Below are positions 7,950 through 16,497 of a stretch of DNA of 64,000 nt, in pieces. Position numbers and translations under genes: made by a program. The notes under the pieces were generated by a model. The model was not told the origin of the DNA, did not search any database, and saw only the letters and a list, made by a program, of their open reading frames with translations. This stretch comes from Chitinophaga sp. CB10 (GTDB lineage Bacteria; Bacteroidota; Bacteroidia; Chitinophagales; Chitinophagaceae). Each line of letters begins with the position of its first letter. The stretch's first letter is position 1. Location of the stretch: NCBI GenBank assembly GCA_001870995.2, contig MLAV02000002.1, forward strand, positions 248,001 to 312,000. The letters are read 5' to 3'.

Positions 7950-8798
7950 ATGATATACCTGAGCGACTTCCATGACCTGCAGGGGCAGCCGGTTGCAGGC
8001 CTCTGCCAAACGTTTAACCTGGCCTTCAGCGACTACATAGTTCCGGTTAACCTTACGCCTCCCGTAATGGAGGAAAAATTCCAGGGGGAGAACACCAGCC
8101 TGGAATGGTCCATAGGCGCCTTTAACGGGCCGGAACTGGGCGCATTCATCCTCCACGGGGTGGACGTTAAAGCTGCGCCCACGGTGCTCTATAACGGCGG
8201 CACCGGCGTAATACCGGCCTTCCGCGGGCAGCACCTTGTGCAAAAGATGTACAAAACCTTTATTCCCCGCTACCAGGATGCCGGCATACGCAGGATCGTG
8301 CTGGAAGTAATTTCCACGAACCTGCCAGCGATTAAGGCATATAAGAACAGCGGGTTTGAAAAAAACAGGGTGTTGGAATGTTTTAAGGGAGATATCAGGG
8401 CCGGACTGCCGGCCGCTCCCGTGATGATACGCGAGCAATCGCAGCCTGCCTGGGCTTTATACCATACCTTCCTGGACATGGAACCCAGTTGGTGCAATTT
8501 ATTGTCCAGCGCCCGGCGGGAAAAGACGACCACCGTTTGGGAAGCCGTGCAGGACGGGCAAGTCATTGGTTTTATTGCGGTAAATGCATTGACCCGCCGG
8601 GTCAGGAGCATTGGGGTTAGTCCTTCATACAGGCGCAGCGGCGTAGGTAATGCCCTGCTGAAACATACCGCATCCGCCCTGCCAGGCACGCTCACCGTGA
8701 TTAATATCGACGACCGCTTTCCCGGCATCTGCCGCTTTCTGGAGCAGGCAGGACTCAATAATTACCTTTCGCAATACGAGATGGTAGCGGCCATTTAA
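7950..8798 (+). CDS. Two-domain GNAT acetyltransferase
   Basis: The 282-residue protein contains two GNAT folds in tandem. The first has the acetyl-CoA loop VIPAFRGQHLVQKMY (about residue 89) and an NLPAIKAYKNSGF block. The second has GVSPSYRRSGVGNALLKH (about residue 222), with a more typical RxxGxG loop. Substrate unknown. The ATG at 7950 places the first domain at the N-terminus. It runs towards fabD and ends 28 bases before a strong terminator. Confidence 0.82.
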   Translation: MIYLSDFHDLQGQPVAGLCQTFNLAFSDYIVPVNLTPPVMEEKFQGENTSLEWSIGAFNGPELGAFILHGVDVKAAPTVLYNGGTGVIPAFRGQHLVQKMYKTFIPRYQDAGIRRIVLEVISTNLPAIKAYKNSGFEKNRVLECFKGDIRAGLPAAPVMIREQSQPAWALYHTFLDMEPSWCNLLSSARREKTTTVWEAVQDGQVIGFIAVNALTRRVRSIGVSPSYRRSGVGNALLKHTASALPGTLTVINIDDRFPGICRFLEQAGLNNYLSQYEMVAAI

Positions 8799-8826
8799 AT
8801 ACCGGCTATCCTGTACGCATAAACGC

Positions 8827-8857
8827 AAAGAGCGGAACCTGAGGTTCCGCTCTTTTT
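8827..8857. terminator. Bidirectional terminator between acetyltransferase gene and fabD
   Basis: A perfect 13-base stem AAAGAGCGGAACC (8827-8839) / GGTTCCGCTCTTT (8843-8855) closes a TGA loop and runs into T residues. It lies between convergent genes. Confidence 0.9.
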
Positions 8858-8874
8858 GCAAAATATCGCTCGTA

Positions 8875-9771
8875 TTATTTATTCTCAATACCGTTCACCA
8901 CAGCGTCTTTATGGATTTTCTGCACGAGTCCCTGTAACACTTTACCAGGGCCTACTTCCGTAAATTCGCCTGCGCCGTCAGCCACCATAGCCTGTACGGA
9001 CTGTGTCCATCTTACAGCGCCTGTGAGCTGATCAATGAGGTTTTGTTTGATCTCAGCAGGGTTGGTCACCGCTTTAGCCACCACGTTCTGGTAAACAGGG
9101 CAGGATGGCGTGTTGAAGGTAGCGGTTTCGATCGCCGCTTTCAGCTCTTCTTTGGCAGGGGCCATCAGCGGAGAGTGGAAAGCGCCGCCTACCGGCAGTA
9201 CCAGCGCACGTTTGGCGCCGGCGGCCTTCATTCTTTCGCAGGCAATTTCCACGCCTTTCACCGTGCCGGAAATCACCAGCTGGCCAGGGCAGTTATAGTT
9301 AGCCGCTACTACTACTTCACCAGTTTCGGCGGTAACCGCAGCGCAGATCTCTTCTACTTTAGCATCGTCCAGTGCCAGGATGGCGGCCATGGTAGATGGT
9401 TGCAGCTCGCATGCTTTCTGCATGGCATTGGCGCGGATGGCGACCAGTTTCAGCGCTTCTTCGAACGACAGCGTACCGTTGGCTACCAGTGCGGAAAATT
9501 CGCCCAGGGAGTGACCTGCCACCATATCCGGCTGGCCATGCTCCGTGCAGAGGAATGCGATGACCGCATGCAGGAATACTGCCGGCTGGGTTACTTTGGT
9601 TTGTTTCAGGTCTTCTTCCGTACCGCTGAACATGATGTCGGAAATGCGGAAGCCGAGAATTTCGTTGGCGCGCTCGAACAACTCTTTTGCTTTTTCGTTG
9701 GTGTCATACAGGTTTTTGCCCATACCCGGAAACTGGGAACCTTGTCCGGGGAATACGTAAGCATGCTTCAT
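8875..9771 (-). CDS. fabD: Malonyl-CoA:ACP transacylase (FabD)
   Basis: The 298-residue enzyme moves malonyl from CoA to acyl carrier protein to supply fatty-acid elongation. It begins YVFPGQGSQFPGMG, has the nucleophile Ser88 in AGHSLGEFS, an Arg in VAIRANAMQ and His199 in GGAFHSPLM, all diagnostic of FabD. ATG at 9771, normal length. It is a single-gene unit with its own promoter (9814-9843) and the terminator at 8827-8857. Confidence 0.97.
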   Translation of the reverse strand: MKHAYVFPGQGSQFPGMGKNLYDTNEKAKELFERANEILGFRISDIMFSGTEEDLKQTKVTQPAVFLHAVIAFLCTEHGQPDMVAGHSLGEFSALVANGTLSFEEALKLVAIRANAMQKACELQPSTMAAILALDDAKVEEICAAVTAETGEVVVAANYNCPGQLVISGTVKGVEIACERMKAAGAKRALVLPVGGAFHSPLMAPAKEELKAAIETATFNTPSCPVYQNVVAKAVTNPAEIKQNLIDQLTGAVRWTQSVQAMVADGAGEFTEVGPGKVLQGLVQKIHKDAVVNGIENK

Positions 9772-9813
9772 GTTTGGTTATGTTATAAGTTTAAAGTCGA
9801 ATTAAAATTATAT

Positions 9814-9843
9814 CAAATATACAATCTATTAATTTATAACAAA
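9814..9843 (-). promoter_or_regulatory. Putative promoter of fabD
   Basis: On the minus strand TTTTG ending at 9840 is followed after 18 bases by a perfect -7 element TATATTTG (9821-9814). Transcription would start about 37 bases before the fabD ATG. Confidence 0.55.
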
Positions 9844-9897
9844 ATCACGGACTGCCTTGATTTTTCAGTTTGCAAATAAAAGAAAAACCGGGCATAA

Positions 9898-9934
9898 AAA
9901 TGAAATGAACGCTACCGGCGGGCAGCGTTCATTT
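9898..9934 (-). terminator. Terminator of the queD-folE operon
   Basis: AAATGAACGCT (9903-9913) pairs perfectly with AGCGTTCATTT (9924-9934). Read on the minus strand, the hairpin continues into a run of five T residues. It lies 28 bases after the folE stop. Confidence 0.85.
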
Positions 9935-9961
9935 AAAAAGAGGTGCAACGGGGAGCAAATA

Positions 9962-10549
9962 CTATTTGCCAATCAGTTTGAGGAATTCGGCCCTGGTGGT
10001 ACCGTCTGCAAACTGGCCGCTGAAAGCGGAGGTGGTAGTGATCGAGTTTTGCTTTTGTACACCGCGCATCATCATGCAGAGGTGTTGCGCTTCGATCACA
10101 ACGGCTACGCCCTGTGGTTCCAGCGCTTCCTGGATAGCGTCCAGGATCTGGTGGGTAAGGCGTTCCTGCACCTGGAGGCGGCGGGCAAATACATCCACTA
10201 CGCGGGCAATTTTGCTCAAGCCGGTGATATAACCGTTAGGAATATAGGCAACATGCGCTTTGCCGAAGAAAGGCAGCATATGGTGTTCACACATCGAATA
10301 CAGTTCAATATCCTTCACTATCACCATTTCGCTGTAAGCTTCGGTAAACCGGGCGCCCAGCAGTATTTCCCTTGCGTCCTGCTGATAGCCCTGCGTTAAA
10401 AACTGCATGGCTTTGGCCATACGTTCCGGCGTTTTTTCAAGACCTTCCCTTTCCGAGTCTTCCCCCAACAGTTCCAGGCATCGCTTGTAGTTATCCATCA
10501 GATCGGCCGTGATCTTTTCGTCATAGCTTTCAATCTTATTATACGCCAT
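9962..10549 (-). CDS. folE: GTP cyclohydrolase I (FolE)
   Basis: The 195-residue enzyme converts GTP to 7,8-dihydroneopterin triphosphate, the entry point for folate and 7-deazaguanine (queuosine) synthesis. Zinc-site motifs are visible: MCEHHMLPFFGKAHVAYIPN (Cys and His ligands) and QHLCMMMRGV (second Cys). It follows queD by 49 bases on the same strand, which ties it at least partly to queuosine synthesis. A 12-base palindrome GCCTGCGCAGGC sits in the gap (10579-10590). ATG at 10549. Confidence 0.97.
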   Translation of the reverse strand: MAYNKIESYDEKITADLMDNYKRCLELLGEDSEREGLEKTPERMAKAMQFLTQGYQQDAREILLGARFTEAYSEMVIVKDIELYSMCEHHMLPFFGKAHVAYIPNGYITGLSKIARVVDVFARRLQVQERLTHQILDAIQEALEPQGVAVVIEAQHLCMMMRGVQKQNSITTTSAFSGQFADGTTRAEFLKLIGK

Positions 10550-10598
10550 CCTTATATGTTTTAGTTCGAAAATTGCTTGCCTGCGCAGGCCAGGCGCA

Positions 10599-11012
10599 TT
10601 ATTTACCTCCGTAGTACTCCACGTAAATGCGCGGGGTTTCGTACAACTTAATGCAATGCAGCTGTACTTCGGCAGGCAGGTGCTGTGCCAGCTGGTCCCA
10701 GATGGCGATAGCCAGGTTTTCGGCAGAGGTGAACTTACCTGCCATGAAATCTACGTCCAGGTTCAGGTTACGGTGGTCAATCTTCTCAATGATCACATCC
10801 TTGATGAGTACTCCCAAAGTTTTGGCATTGAAAACAAACCCGGTTTCAGGGTCCGGATTGCCTTTTATCGTCACATGCAGTTCGTAATTATGTCCATGCC
10901 AATTTGCGTTGGCGCATTTTCCAAATACCTCTTCGTTCTTTTCTGCACTCCAGTTCGGGTTAGATAACTTATGCGCTGCATTAAAGTTCTCTACTCGCGT
11001 TAAATAAATCAT
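10599..11012 (-). CDS. queD: 6-carboxy-5,6,7,8-tetrahydropterin synthase (QueD)
   Basis: The 137-residue PTPS/QueD-family enzyme converts dihydroneopterin triphosphate to carboxytetrahydropterin, the second step to queuosine. Zn-binding His residues appear in FNAAHKL and NWHGHNYELHV, with the catalytic Cys in FGKCANANWHGH, and the C-terminal Glu in KLYETPRIYVEY. The CxxxxxHGH spacing fits QueD. It is the first gene of a queD-folE operon with a well-matched promoter just upstream. Confidence 0.94.
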   Translation of the reverse strand: MIYLTRVENFNAAHKLSNPNWSAEKNEEVFGKCANANWHGHNYELHVTIKGNPDPETGFVFNAKTLGVLIKDVIIEKIDHRNLNLDVDFMAGKFTSAENLAIAIWDQLAQHLPAEVQLHCIKLYETPRIYVEYYGGK

Positions 11013-11031
11013 TATTGCAACAAAATTTTCG

Positions 11032-11063
11032 CAAAAATACCACTATTCCGCGAGGGAATCCAA
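11032..11063 (-). promoter_or_regulatory. Putative promoter of queD-folE
   Basis: On the minus strand TTG (11063-11061), a 21-base spacer, then a perfect -7 element TATTTTTG (11039-11032). The leader to the queD ATG would be only about 15 bases. Confidence 0.55.
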
Positions 11064-11126
11064 TTATCCTTATTCCTGTCAATTGTTTTACACTTAAAAA
11101 ACCTGATTTTGCCGTACTTTTATCGC

Positions 11127-11834
11127 ATGAAAATATTGGTTACAGCGGCTACTACACTGGAAATTAAGCCCTTTCTGCAATACCTGGAGCAACACAGCCA
11201 GCAGGTGTCCGATCACCGGTTCAGGCTCGCCGGATGCGAAGTAGATGTGCTCATTGCCGGCATAGGCATGATGCACACCGCTTTCAGCCTCGGGAAGTAT
11301 TTCACCCTGCATACGCCGCATGTGGCGATACAGGCCGGCATTTGCGGCACTTTCCGGAAGGATTGGCACCTGGGCGCCGTGGTGGCCGTGGAACGGGAAC
11401 ACCTGGCGGACCTCGGCGCAGAAGACAATGATCAGTTTAAAGATTTATTTGATATAAACCTCTGGCAGCAATCCCAGCACCCATTCACCGGCGCCAGCCT
11501 GGTCAACACCTTCCGGGCATGGCCACTCGCGCAGGAGCTGCCCACCGCCTCGGGCATATCCGTCAACAGGGTGAGCGGCAGCGCTCCCACCATCGCCCAG
11601 CTGGAAGCCAAATACAAACCGGATACGGAAAGCATGGAAGGCGCCGCCTTTCACTATGCCTGCCTGCAGGAAAATATTCCTTTCCTTCAAATAAGGAGCA
11701 TATCTAACTACGTAGAAATCAGGGATAAATCTAAATGGCAAATACCAACCGCCGTTAAAAACCTGAACGATGAACTCGTACGCACCGTAGAGCAACTCTG
11801 CTCCCACTACGCTTCTGTAATAAAAAACTTTTGA
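11127..11834 (+). CDS. mqnB: Futalosine hydrolase (MqnB)
   Basis: The 235-residue protein is a nucleoside-phosphorylase-fold hydrolase that removes the base from futalosine-type intermediates in the alternative menaquinone pathway. It begins MKILVTAATTLEIKPF and shows GIGMMHTAFSLGKYF, QAGICGTF and the substrate-binding TESMEGAAFHYAC motif. Adjacency to mqnD (one base between stop and next ATG) supports the assignment over other MTA/SAH nucleosidases. The start is the ATG at 11127; six upstream in-frame codons are ignored because the fold begins at MKILV. TTG (11083) and TGATTTTG (11104) 18 bases apart may be its promoter, divergent from that of queD. Confidence 0.9.
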   Translation: MKILVTAATTLEIKPFLQYLEQHSQQVSDHRFRLAGCEVDVLIAGIGMMHTAFSLGKYFTLHTPHVAIQAGICGTFRKDWHLGAVVAVEREHLADLGAEDNDQFKDLFDINLWQQSQHPFTGASLVNTFRAWPLAQELPTASGISVNRVSGSAPTIAQLEAKYKPDTESMEGAAFHYACLQENIPFLQIRSISNYVEIRDKSKWQIPTAVKNLNDELVRTVEQLCSHYASVIKNF

Positions 11835-11835
11835 T

Positions 11836-12624
11836 ATGAACTTAACGCTCGGATTTTCACCCTGCCCGAATGATACCTTCATCTTCGACGCATTGGTGAA
11901 CAACAAGATCGACACGAACGGCTTTAGCTTTGACACCCACCTCGAAGACGTTGAAACGCTCAACAACTGGGCAATACAGGGCAAACTGGATGTTACCAAA
12001 CTATCTTTTGCCGTGTACCTGAAAGTCAGGGATCAGTACGATCTGCTCAACAGCGGCAGCGCCCTCGGCCGCGGCTGCGGCCCGCTCCTCATCTCCAGGG
12101 AAGAACTGGCCCCGGAAGAAGTGAAAGACAAAGTCATCGCCATCCCCGGTGAAAACACCACCGCAAACCTCCTCTTCTCCATCGCCTTCCCGGAAGCTAA
12201 AAACAAAAAAATCATGGTGTTTTCAGACATCGAAAACGCGGTGCTGAACGGGGAAGCTGACGCTGGTGTGATCATCCACGAAAACCGCTTTACCTACCAG
12301 CTGAAAGGGCTGAAAAAAGTAATGGACATGGGAGAGTACTGGGAACAAACAACCGGCAACCCTATCCCGCTCGGTGGCATCTTCATCAAAAAAGATATTG
12401 CGCCTGAAAAACGCGCCGCACTGGATAAACTCATCCACCAAAGCCTCCAGCACGCATACAGCCAGTACCCGGTACTTTCTGATTACGTGAAATCGCATGC
12501 ACAGGAAATGGACGAACAGGTGATGCGCCAGCACATTGACCTGTATGTAAACCAGTTCAGCCTGGACCTGGGAGAGGAAGGGCATGCTGCGGTGAACGCC
12601 CTCATGGAAGCGGCTAAACGATAA
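11836..12624 (+). CDS. mqnD: 1,4-dihydroxy-6-naphthoate synthase (MqnD)
   Basis: The 262-residue protein matches MqnD, which cleaves cyclic dehypoxanthinyl futalosine to 1,4-dihydroxy-6-naphthoate. Diagnostic features are the N-terminal LGFSPCPNDTFIFDALV, the KLSFAVY block, GRGCGPLL, and IHENRFTYQLKGL containing the conserved His. The fold is that of a periplasmic binding protein, but there is no signal peptide, fitting a cytoplasmic enzyme. It is coupled to mqnB (gap of one base), so the organism uses the futalosine route to menaquinone. Other mqn genes are not in the window. Confidence 0.95.
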   Translation: MNLTLGFSPCPNDTFIFDALVNNKIDTNGFSFDTHLEDVETLNNWAIQGKLDVTKLSFAVYLKVRDQYDLLNSGSALGRGCGPLLISREELAPEEVKDKVIAIPGENTTANLLFSIAFPEAKNKKIMVFSDIENAVLNGEADAGVIIHENRFTYQLKGLKKVMDMGEYWEQTTGNPIPLGGIFIKKDIAPEKRAALDKLIHQSLQHAYSQYPVLSDYVKSHAQEMDEQVMRQHIDLYVNQFSLDLGEEGHAAVNALMEAAKR

Positions 12625-12661
12625 TGCACGCTGCACGATGGCTCCATGCCATTCAACATAA

Positions 12662-12700
12662 ATGCCCCCGGAGGAGTTCCTCTTCCGGGGGCATGCTTTT
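12662..12700. terminator. Bidirectional terminator between mqnD and photolyase gene
   Basis: ATGCCCCCGGA (12662-12672) pairs with TCCGGGGGCAT (12684-12694). Four T residues follow on the + strand at 12697. It lies between convergent genes. Confidence 0.8.
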
Positions 12701-12715
12701 ATCAATAAACCTTCA

Positions 12716-14020
12716 TTACTTCAACGCTTTCGCATATACTTCCAACGCCCGCTTCCGTGCCGCCTCATGCGATACCACGGGCGTTACGTAATCCAGGCCC
12801 TCAAACTCCGGCACCCACTTACGGATATACTGCAGGTCCTTATCAAATTTCTGCGCTTGCAGCGTTGGATTGAACACCCGGAAGTAAGGCGCGGCATCGC
12901 AACCACACCCCGCGGCCCACTGCCATCCGCCGTTGTTGGCCGCCAGGTCATAATCCAGCAGCCTGGCTGCAAAATAAGCCTCTCCCCAACGCCAGTCAAT
13001 CAGCAGGTGTTTGGTAAGGAAGCTGGCTGTTACCATCCGGATCCTATTGTGCATATATCCCGTAGCATTGAGTTCCCTCATTCCGGCATCCACAATAGGA
13101 TAGCCCGTCTGCCCTACGCGCCATCGCTGAAACTCGGCCTCATCGTTTCTCCACATAATCCTATCATATTCCTTTTTAAAGGAATGACCTAACACATGCG
13201 GGAAATGCCAGAGAATCATCTGGTAAAACTCCCTCCATATTAACTCCTTCACATAGGTAGCATTCAACTCCATCGCCGCTTTCATCAGCCGGCGGATGCT
13301 CACCGTGCCGAAACGCAGGTGCAGGCCCATTCTTGACGTGCCGTGCAATGCCGGGTAATCACGGGTCTTATCGTAGTGCGCTACGATGTTCTCATCCAGC
13401 TCCGCGGATGGCAAAGGAATGGAAGACGGCTGAAAACCAATGGAGGCCAGCGTGGGAATGTCAGTAGCGGCGGCTTTGAACAAGCGCGACATATAACGCT
13501 GTACCGGGTAGGGTTTCAGGTGAAATGGCGTCAACGTTTGCTGCCACTTCCGGCTGTAAGGCGTAAATATCGTATAGGGTTCACCGTTATCTTTCAACAC
13601 TTCGTTCTTATCCAGGATCACCTGGTCCTTGAAGGTAAAGAAACCAATGCCTTCCAGCGCCAGTTGCTTTGCCACAGCGGCATCCCGCTGCCTTGCATAA
13701 GGCTCGTAATCGTGGTTGGTATATACGGCGCCCACCTGGTATTTGCCGGTCCAATAGCGGAATGCCTGCTCCGGCGTGCCGGTAAAGACCTCGATATTTG
13801 CCCCGTAATCCCGCAGCCGGCGCTGTAGCTGCACCAGGGTTTGGCGGATGAAACCCACCCGCGCATCAGTTTTATCCTCCAGGTCCGCCAGGATGTTGGT
13901 ATCAAAAATAAACACCGGTAATACGGGCCGGTCCGACTTCAGCGCATGATACAACGCGGCATGATCGTCCAGCCGGAGATCGCGGCGGAACCAGCATAAG
14001 TTAACAACAGGAGCTACCAT
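12716..14020 (-). CDS. phr: Deoxyribodipyrimidine photolyase
   Basis: The 434-residue DNA photolyase/cryptochrome repairs UV pyrimidine dimers with blue light. It begins with the photolyase domain NLCWFRRDLRLDDHAAL, then a C-terminal FAD-binding domain with TSRMGLHLRFGTVSIR, ELIWREFYQMIL, DAGMRELNATGYMHNRIRM and NNGGWQWAAGCGCDAAPYFR, whose Trp lies at the lesion site in class I enzymes. Whether it is a CPD photolyase rather than a cryptochrome cannot be settled from sequence alone, but CPD repair is most likely. It starts immediately after the stop of the aminotransferase gene (no gap), so the two are probably co-transcribed. Confidence 0.93.
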   Translation of the reverse strand: MVAPVVNLCWFRRDLRLDDHAALYHALKSDRPVLPVFIFDTNILADLEDKTDARVGFIRQTLVQLQRRLRDYGANIEVFTGTPEQAFRYWTGKYQVGAVYTNHDYEPYARQRDAAVAKQLALEGIGFFTFKDQVILDKNEVLKDNGEPYTIFTPYSRKWQQTLTPFHLKPYPVQRYMSRLFKAAATDIPTLASIGFQPSSIPLPSAELDENIVAHYDKTRDYPALHGTSRMGLHLRFGTVSIRRLMKAAMELNATYVKELIWREFYQMILWHFPHVLGHSFKKEYDRIMWRNDEAEFQRWRVGQTGYPIVDAGMRELNATGYMHNRIRMVTASFLTKHLLIDWRWGEAYFAARLLDYDLAANNGGWQWAAGCGCDAAPYFRVFNPTLQAQKFDKDLQYIRKWVPEFEGLDYVTPVVSHEAARKRALEVYAKALK

Positions 14021-14878
14021 TTAAAGGAGGTTTTCGTGGAGGAGTTCGTGCAAAACGGCGGCAGTAGCGTTGCCATAGCTACTATCCCTGAAAGTGCCCA
14101 CCCAACGGATGCCGTAGATCGCGTTGGTAAGGAATATCTCATCTGCAGTTTCAAGGTCTTCTATTTCCAGTGGCTTTTCCTGGAACTTATAGGGTAATCC
14201 GGCCTGTAGCAAATACTTGCGCATTACGCCACAAACGGGACCTTCCGTGAGCGGCGGCGTGAATATCTCCTTGCCCTTAACGATGAAAACATTGGCTATG
14301 GTACTGTCTGCAATGCGGCCATATGGATTCAGCAGGATCGCCTCGTTGAGCCGGTGCTGGCGGGCGTACATCGCTGCCATTACGTAAGAGAGGCAGTTGT
14401 TGGATTTAATGGACGAGAGCTTGTCCGCACTTTTCTTCACATCCGGGAATATATCCGTTACCAGCCCCGTTTCATTGAGTTCCAATACTGATTTGCTGAG
14501 TTCCCAGGCCTGTATGACATAGTTGGGGAGATTGTTAACAGGATCATATAAACCGCCATCGGAACGGAATATGGCAAAGCGTACGCGCGCCAGCCCTTCA
14601 AATTTATTCCTGGTGCATAATTCCAGGATAGCATTGATGAAAAAAGTTTTGGTAAAAGCAGGAGGAATATCGAAATGCAGGAGATGTAAACTGGCCATGA
14701 GTCGCTCATAGTGGAAATCGGCCAGCAGCACAGTTCCCTGATACACTTTCAGCGTTTCAAAAAAACCGTCTCCATACCTGAAGCTACGGTTATCTGCTGT
14801 AAAGATAGGCTCTCCGGCAGGTATGTATTTGCCGTTATAACAAAGGAATCCAACTTGCACTTCAAACACTTTTAGCAA
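14021..14878 (-). CDS. Class IV PLP aminotransferase (aminodeoxychorismate lyase / branched-chain type)
   Basis: The 285-residue fold-type IV enzyme shows FTADNRSFRYGDGFFETL near the N-terminus, the PLP lysine region SIKSNNCLSYVMAA, LLNPYGRIADSTIANVFIVKG and EIFLTNAIYGI. The RYGDGFFET signature and about 280-residue length favour 4-amino-4-deoxychorismate lyase (PabC, making p-aminobenzoate for folate) over branched-chain aminotransferase, but substrate choice in this family is hard to read. No ATG fits the start. TTG at 14878, GTG at 14869 and GTG at 14860 are all possible, and the GTG at 14860 would give the most typical N-terminus. It precedes the photolyase gene directly. Confidence 0.82.
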   Translation of the reverse strand: MLKVFEVQVGFLCYNGKYIPAGEPIFTADNRSFRYGDGFFETLKVYQGTVLLADFHYERLMASLHLLHFDIPPAFTKTFFINAILELCTRNKFEGLARVRFAIFRSDGGLYDPVNNLPNYVIQAWELSKSVLELNETGLVTDIFPDVKKSADKLSSIKSNNCLSYVMAAMYARQHRLNEAILLNPYGRIADSTIANVFIVKGKEIFTPPLTEGPVCGVMRKYLLQAGLPYKFQEKPLEIEDLETADEIFLTNAIYGIRWVGTFRDSSYGNATAAVLHELLHENLL

Positions 14879-14913
14879 GTTGTAAGTTACCCAATAATTT
14901 CCGATTTAGATAA

Positions 14914-14980
14914 GTTGAGATGCAGCTTTTTTGTTAAAGACAAATGTCTAATTTTTGTAACAAATCCGCTGCATCTCAAC
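14914..14980. repeat. 67-base nested palindrome between DUF5723 gene and aminotransferase gene
   Basis: Three stems nest in register: GTTGAGATGCAGC (14914-14926) with GCTGCATCTCAAC (14968-14980), TTTGTTA (14930-14936) with TAACAAA (14958-14964), and AGAC (14938-14941) with GTCT (14946-14949). It sits seven bases past the stop of the minus-strand DUF5723 gene. It could act as that gene's terminator, but no proper T run follows on that strand. A mobile palindromic element or a structured leader for the aminotransferase mRNA are alternatives. Confidence 0.6.
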
Positions 14981-14986
14981 AAAAAA

Positions 14987-16360
14987 TTACTTGCGTTGTA
15001 ATCCGCCGAAACGAACGCCGATAAAGAAATCGGCCTGGTGCGCACTGCCTGCCAGGGCTGTCAGCACACTGCCGCTGCCCAGGAATACCGGGCCTACGCG
15101 GAAGCTCGCTCCCGCATTGAACTTAGTCAGGGTATTATAGCTCAATGGCAGGAAGAATCCGAAGATCCGGCCGTCATATCGCGGGGTAACCGTCAACCCG
15201 CCGAAATATTGGCTGTTGAAGGCTTTTTTCTTCAGCGTAGCCAGCGAAAACTGTCCGTTTGCATTCACGAAGAAATGGCGCTTGATATGATAATCCGCAT
15301 CCAGTTGCAAGCGGCCCGGTAAGCTTACGCTATAGGTGCTGCTTTCATTATTGCCATCCGGCGTAAAGTATTGCGGGTATTTGTTCAGCTCCGTTTTATA
15401 GTTGTCAATGCTTACGCCATCCAGGCTGCTGAGGTAGAAGTTTTGGTTAGCGGGAATGTTGATGTTGAAAGTACCGCTGCGTTGTACATCTCTTTCGTAT
15501 TTAATACGGCCGATGTCGGATAGGGACACGCCTACACGGAGTTTGTAATCTTTACTGTCGCCCGGGCGGTATTCATACACAGCGCCCAGCTCAAAGCCAA
15601 TACCATGGCCGACGAAGCGGGTCAGGTCACCGGCTTCAAAATCATTGAAGCTGATGCCGGCGAAGTTGGTGCCGATCTTACCGGTGGTATTCGTCAGCGC
15701 CGCATCCCGGGCTGCTTCATCTGCTATGATGGTGCCATGGAGGTTATCGATTTGCAGACTGCCGTTACCTACGCCGGTCATGTATTTGACGGTAACGCCG
15801 CCTTTTACATAGTGCGGCCCCAGGTGAATAATTTCCCTGGCTGCGCTGAGGTTATACTCCACCCAGCCGTTCATGCTTACGCGCATCTTATCGTCCGAAG
15901 CGATGGTATAAGGCAGGTCCGGATCGTTGGTAAAATCCGAGGTTACCTTATCGGCCAGCTTCCCATTCAGGTCGGAAATATTGGCCATTACCCTGGCCCT
16001 GCTGGTAAAGGCAAATGTGAATTGTTTCACTTTGAACATAAAAGAAGGTAGGTACACCTGCGCATTTACCAGCGCGCGGGTATTGCCGCTGTTGGCGCCA
16101 AAGAGCTGACTTTTCAGGGTGTCTTCGCCAAAGGCGCTGCCAATGTTGCTCAGTTTGTACTTTACCTGGTTGTTGCCCACGTGGGCGTTGATGCCAAAGA
16201 TGCTCACATCCCAGTTATACCGGCTATCGGCAATGTTGGCAGGATTGCCATACACTCCATAAACGCCTGCGTAATTACTGGAACGGAAACCGGGGAGGTC
16301 CTGGGCTTGCACAGCAGCGGTGGTGCAGGCCAGGAAAAGAAATGGAACAATTCTCTTCAT
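14987..16360 (-). CDS. DUF5723-family outer-membrane-type protein
   Basis: The 457-residue protein has a clear signal peptide (MKRIVPFLFLACTTAAVQAQ) and then the GVYGNPANIADSRYNWDVS block seen at the start of DUF5723 proteins of Bacteroidota. The remainder alternates polar and aromatic residues in short beta-strand-like segments and ends in FFIGVRFGGLQRK, as expected of an outer-membrane beta barrel. Function unknown; barrel topology is inferred. The gene has its own well-matched promoter at 16392-16422 and ends next to a large palindrome. Confidence 0.83.
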   Translation of the reverse strand: MKRIVPFLFLACTTAAVQAQDLPGFRSSNYAGVYGVYGNPANIADSRYNWDVSIFGINAHVGNNQVKYKLSNIGSAFGEDTLKSQLFGANSGNTRALVNAQVYLPSFMFKVKQFTFAFTSRARVMANISDLNGKLADKVTSDFTNDPDLPYTIASDDKMRVSMNGWVEYNLSAAREIIHLGPHYVKGGVTVKYMTGVGNGSLQIDNLHGTIIADEAARDAALTNTTGKIGTNFAGISFNDFEAGDLTRFVGHGIGFELGAVYEYRPGDSKDYKLRVGVSLSDIGRIKYERDVQRSGTFNINIPANQNFYLSSLDGVSIDNYKTELNKYPQYFTPDGNNESSTYSVSLPGRLQLDADYHIKRHFFVNANGQFSLATLKKKAFNSQYFGGLTVTPRYDGRIFGFFLPLSYNTLTKFNAGASFRVGPVFLGSGSVLTALAGSAHQADFFIGVRFGGLQRK

Positions 16361-16391
16361 AGGTCGTGTTAGGTTTAGGATAAATCGGGAG

Positions 16392-16422
16392 CAAGGATAG
16401 AATAATTATCGCATTAAACAAA
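16392..16422 (-). promoter_or_regulatory. Putative promoter of the DUF5723 gene
   Basis: On the minus strand TTTG (16422-16419) is followed after 19 bases by TATCCTTG (16399-16392), a 7/8 match to TAnnTTTG. The leader would be about 25 bases. Confidence 0.55.
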
Positions 16423-16454
16423 ATCACACTATATCAAAAATGGGGGCGGGGTTG

Positions 16455-16486
16455 AAAAAGTAATCCCGCACTGGTAAGTGCGGGAT
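16455..16486 (-). terminator. Terminator of the scoA-scoB operon
   Basis: ATCCCGCACT (16463-16472) pairs perfectly with AGTGCGGGAT (16477-16486) around a four-base loop. On the minus strand the hairpin is followed by TTACTTTTTC. It lies 11 bases after the scoB stop. Confidence 0.85.
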
Positions 16487-16497
16487 GAGGGGGGCAT

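Noticed and set aside
9043..9879. 278-codon open frame antisense to fabD
   Set aside because: Shadow of a strongly biased coding sequence; no family features.
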